Shown here: positions 61,999-64,000 of the stretch, piece by piece
Layout: every line of letters starts with the position of its first letter
How positions within the stretch are numbered: position 1 is the stretch's first letter
Assembly: GCA_958296095.1 (NCBI GenBank)
Contig: OY282434.1
Span: forward strand, 186,001 to 250,000
From: an uncultured Oligoflexales bacterium
Lineage (GTDB): Bacteria > Bdellovibrionota_B > Oligoflexia > Oligoflexales > JAPPIL01
Length of the DNA: 64,000 nucleotides
Direction: 5' to 3'
Notes under the pieces: generated by a model
What the model was told of the DNA's origin: nothing
Seen by the model: the letters and a program-made list of their open reading frames with translations, nothing else
Databases searched by the model: none
Position numbers and translations under genes: made by a program

Positions 61999-62945
61999 CT
62001 GCGCGCTACGCATGACTTTTTGTAACGCTCGCTGCTCTTTGTAACGCTCGCTACGCTGCTCTTTGTAACGCTCGCTACGCTGCTCTTTGTAACGCTCGCT
62101 GCGCTCGCTACGCTGCTCTTTGTAACGCTCGCTTCCTAGCTCGCTGCTTGTTCTCAGGCCACTCTGCGCGCCCTCTCTGCTTGCGCCCAAGTCTCTCGGC
62201 GGTTGCCCCCACCTCTTGCCTACCGAGAGCCCTATGAAGGGCAGAGCGAGACCGTGCGAAAACTCGACCACAGATATTGCCATATTGCTGTCAGATTATG
62301 CTTTTAGATAAAGCATGTGCCTGCACCCACTCAGGAAGAGTTTCTCGGCAGGTCTGCGCCGTGGCGCGCTACGCGCTACGCGGCTCTTTGTAACGCTCGC
62401 TTGCTAGCTCGCTCTTTGTTCTCAGGCCCCGTGCTATTGCGTTCAGTTTATTTCTTTGCATAGGGCATGTGCCTATACCTGTTGAGGTCGGGTTTCTCGG
62501 TAGGGCTGCGACGTGGCAAGATAACGGAGATTTGCGCTAAGTGGGGTCCTTGCCCCCAAGTTTCTCGGTAGGTCTGCCCCGTGCCCAGCTGCGCTGCGCG
62601 ATGCTTTTTGTATCGCTCGCTTCCTAGCTCGCTGCATGTCCTCAGACCTTTTGCTATAGCGTTCGGGCTTGCCACCTAGCCCCTTTGCCTGCCCTCAGAC
62701 CTTTCGGAGGTTACCTCCACCTCTTGCCTACCGAGAGCCCCATGAAGGGCACGGCAAGACCGTGCGAAAACTCGACCATAGATATTGCCATATTGTTGTC
62801 AGATTATGCTTTTAGATAAAGCATGTGCCTATACCTGTTGAGGTCGGGTTTCTCGGTAGGGCTGCGCCTCGCCAAGATAACGGTGGCATGGGCTAAGTGA
62901 GGTCTGTGTCTCTCGTTATTGCATTCAAGCTTGCTCTCAAGCCTT
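61999..62945 (-). repeat. Mosaic repeat cluster R8
   Basis: Reverse-orientation modules between amgK and the hydantoinase B gene. First a 24-bp tandem repeat (separate entry), then CTTCCTAGCTCGCTGC tails. Two near-complete cores follow, with CTACCGAGAGCCC (62219, 62728) and TTTCTCGGCAGG/TTTCTCGGTAGGG (62341, 62849) as inverted ends. It runs into the last codons of the hydantoinase B gene through the word CTTCTCGCGGTTGCCCCC. Confidence 0.8.
62034..62130 (-). repeat. Short tandem repeat of CTCTTTGTAACGCTCGCTACGCTG type
   Basis: The word CTCTTTGTAACGCTCGC recurs at 62035, 62059, 62083 and 62117, the first three spaced by exactly 24 bp. This is an internal amplification of the repeat tail module. 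Confidence 0.75.
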
Positions 62946-64000
62946 CTCGCGGTTGCCCCCCCATCCGCCACCACCTGGTGTGGCTATGGTCAGGCGATCG
63001 CCCTTTTGCACTCTCGTTGTGGCAACACTGCCGAGCAGTTCCTCACCGCCCGCGGCACGTGTCAATACATTGCACCCTGCCAGACCCGCCTGCCCGCCCT
63101 GCAATCCCTGTGGTTGCGTCTCACGGCGTTGCGAAAGAATGTTCACTTCCATGTCCTGCAAAAATTCAAAACAACGCCTAATACCATCCCCGCCGCGATA
63201 TTTTCCCGCACCACCGCTGCCGTGGCGCACAGCATTGCTGCGCACGAGTAGTGGATAGAGCAGTTCAATGATTTCTGGGTCGGTGATCGATGAGTTAGTC
63301 ATGTGCACCTGCGTTGCGTCACGTCCGTGTTGATCTCGGCTTGCACCCCCACCGCCACCGATAGTTTCATAATACTGGAAGTTAGCATTGCCCATACTGA
63401 AGTTGTTCATCGTTCCTTGCGCGTGGGCGCAGAAGCCAAACACCTCGAACAGCAGGTCGCACAGCGATTGGCTGGTTTCAACGTTACCCGCAACCACCGC
63501 CGCGTCGGGAGGTGGATTGACGAGGCTCTGTGGAGGTAAGATGAGTTCCAGCTCACGCCCCAAGCCATCGTTGAGAGGCACATCGCTAGCCAGCAGACAA
63601 CGCAATACATATAGGCAGGCGGATTTAACCACTGCAGGGGGTGTGTTGAAATTGCCTGTATCGGCAGGACAGCTGCCACTGAAATCAAGCCGCACGCGCG
63701 GCGACTCAGGTTTGCTGAACGCGACCGTCAGCCAGCGTTGTCTATCCATCTGCACCGTTGCCTGTCGTGCAGGTAGCTGTGCCATCACTGCGCGCACTTT
63801 TGCCGTCGTGTAGCTCAGCAGTTCCTCCGCCAGAGACAGCACAGTGGGCAGGCTAGCACTGGCGATCAACTTTTCCAGCCCCTGCCTCCCTCGCGTGTTG
63901 GCGGCTAGCTGGGCACGTAGATCATGCAGGTTTTGCTGCAGATTGCGCACTGGGTAGGGGGAGCGTTGCAACAAAGTAGTTATCTCCTGCTCCAAAAACA
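62937..64000 (-). CDS. Hydantoinase B/oxoprolinase family protein, 5' end outside window
   Basis: The C-terminal 354 codons of a HyuB-type subunit (N-methylhydantoinase B, or the C-terminal part of 5-oxoprolinase), which hydrolyses cyclic amides with ATP together with HyuA. Visible signatures: VRLDFSGSCPADTGNFNTPP, GNVETSQSLCDLLFEVFGF, FQYYETIGGGGGASRDQHGR, HMTNSSITDPEIIELLYPLL and SGGAGKYRGGDGIRRCFEFL. The frame runs off the right edge. The final residues after the normal GGGGWG ending (GNREKA) are coded by a repeat module, so the 3' end has been reshaped. Confidence 0.9.
   Translation of the reverse strand, partial: FLEQEITTLLQRSPYPVRNLQQNLHDLRAQLAANTRGRQGLEKLIASASLPTVLSLAEELLSYTTAKVRAVMAQLPARQATVQMDRQRWLTVAFSKPESPRVRLDFSGSCPADTGNFNTPPAVVKSACLYVLRCLLASDVPLNDGLGRELELILPPQSLVNPPPDAAVVAGNVETSQSLCDLLFEVFGFCAHAQGTMNNFSMGNANFQYYETIGGGGGASRDQHGRDATQVHMTNSSITDPEIIELLYPLLVRSNAVRHGSGGAGKYRGGDGIRRCFEFLQDMEVNILSQRRETQPQGLQGGQAGLAGCNVLTRAAGGEELLGSVATTRVQKGDRLTIATPGGGGWGGNREKA

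Overview
The window is a chromosomal segment of a Gram-negative bacterium. It carries many outer-membrane-style lipoproteins, a beta-barrel of the kind known mainly from Myxococcus relatives, and a long S41 processing protease typical of delta-type proteobacteria. This points to a lineage related to the former Deltaproteobacteria (Myxococcota or Bdellovibrionota in the broad sense). That placement is inference from protein style; no rRNA gene is present. Non-ATG starts (GTG, TTG) are very common.

Left part (1-32 kb): the end of ychF, fabI facing a small Fis-type regulator, a membrane-protein gene coupled to recA, and pepQ. Next come a lipoprotein, a minus-strand operon (zinc-protease lipoprotein, unknown protein, NAD(P)H-hydrate repair enzyme), rpoZ, a SNF2 helicase coupled to an Mrp-type Fe-S carrier, ssb, a beta-barrel protein, two small haem-motif lipoproteins, an EVE-domain protein and a dihaem beta-barrel fusion. 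A two-gene AvaI/BsoBI-type restriction-modification system follows, then the operon rplY-pth-rpsF-rplI-dnaB and three lipoproteins, two of them with ankyrin repeats.

Centre (32.3-47.3 kb): one continuous S10-spc-alpha ribosomal superoperon from rpsJ to rplQ with secY, adk, infA and rpmJ in normal order. It is followed by a small lipoprotein and a lipoate-ligase-like protein. rplX (L24) is missing between L14 and L5, and rpsR (S18) is missing between rpsF and rplI.

Right part (47.6-64 kb): a lipoprotein, an AtuA-family protein with glutaryl-CoA dehydrogenase, the long S41 protease, two TPR proteins, a large lipoprotein, a winged-helix regulator, an amgK-like sugar kinase and the end of a hydantoinase/oxoprolinase B gene.

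The most unusual feature is a family of mosaic intergenic repeats in eight clusters (about 6.5-7.2, 10.9, 15.1-16.7, 22.6-23.4, 47.4, 48.5, 55.6-56.5 and 62.0-62.9 kb). A core of about 132 bp with imperfect inverted ends is mixed with shorter modules. One 349-bp unit is tandemly duplicated and apparently identical, and one cluster starts with a CTRCG pentanucleotide array. The clusters often begin exactly at stop codons and in places supply gene ends.
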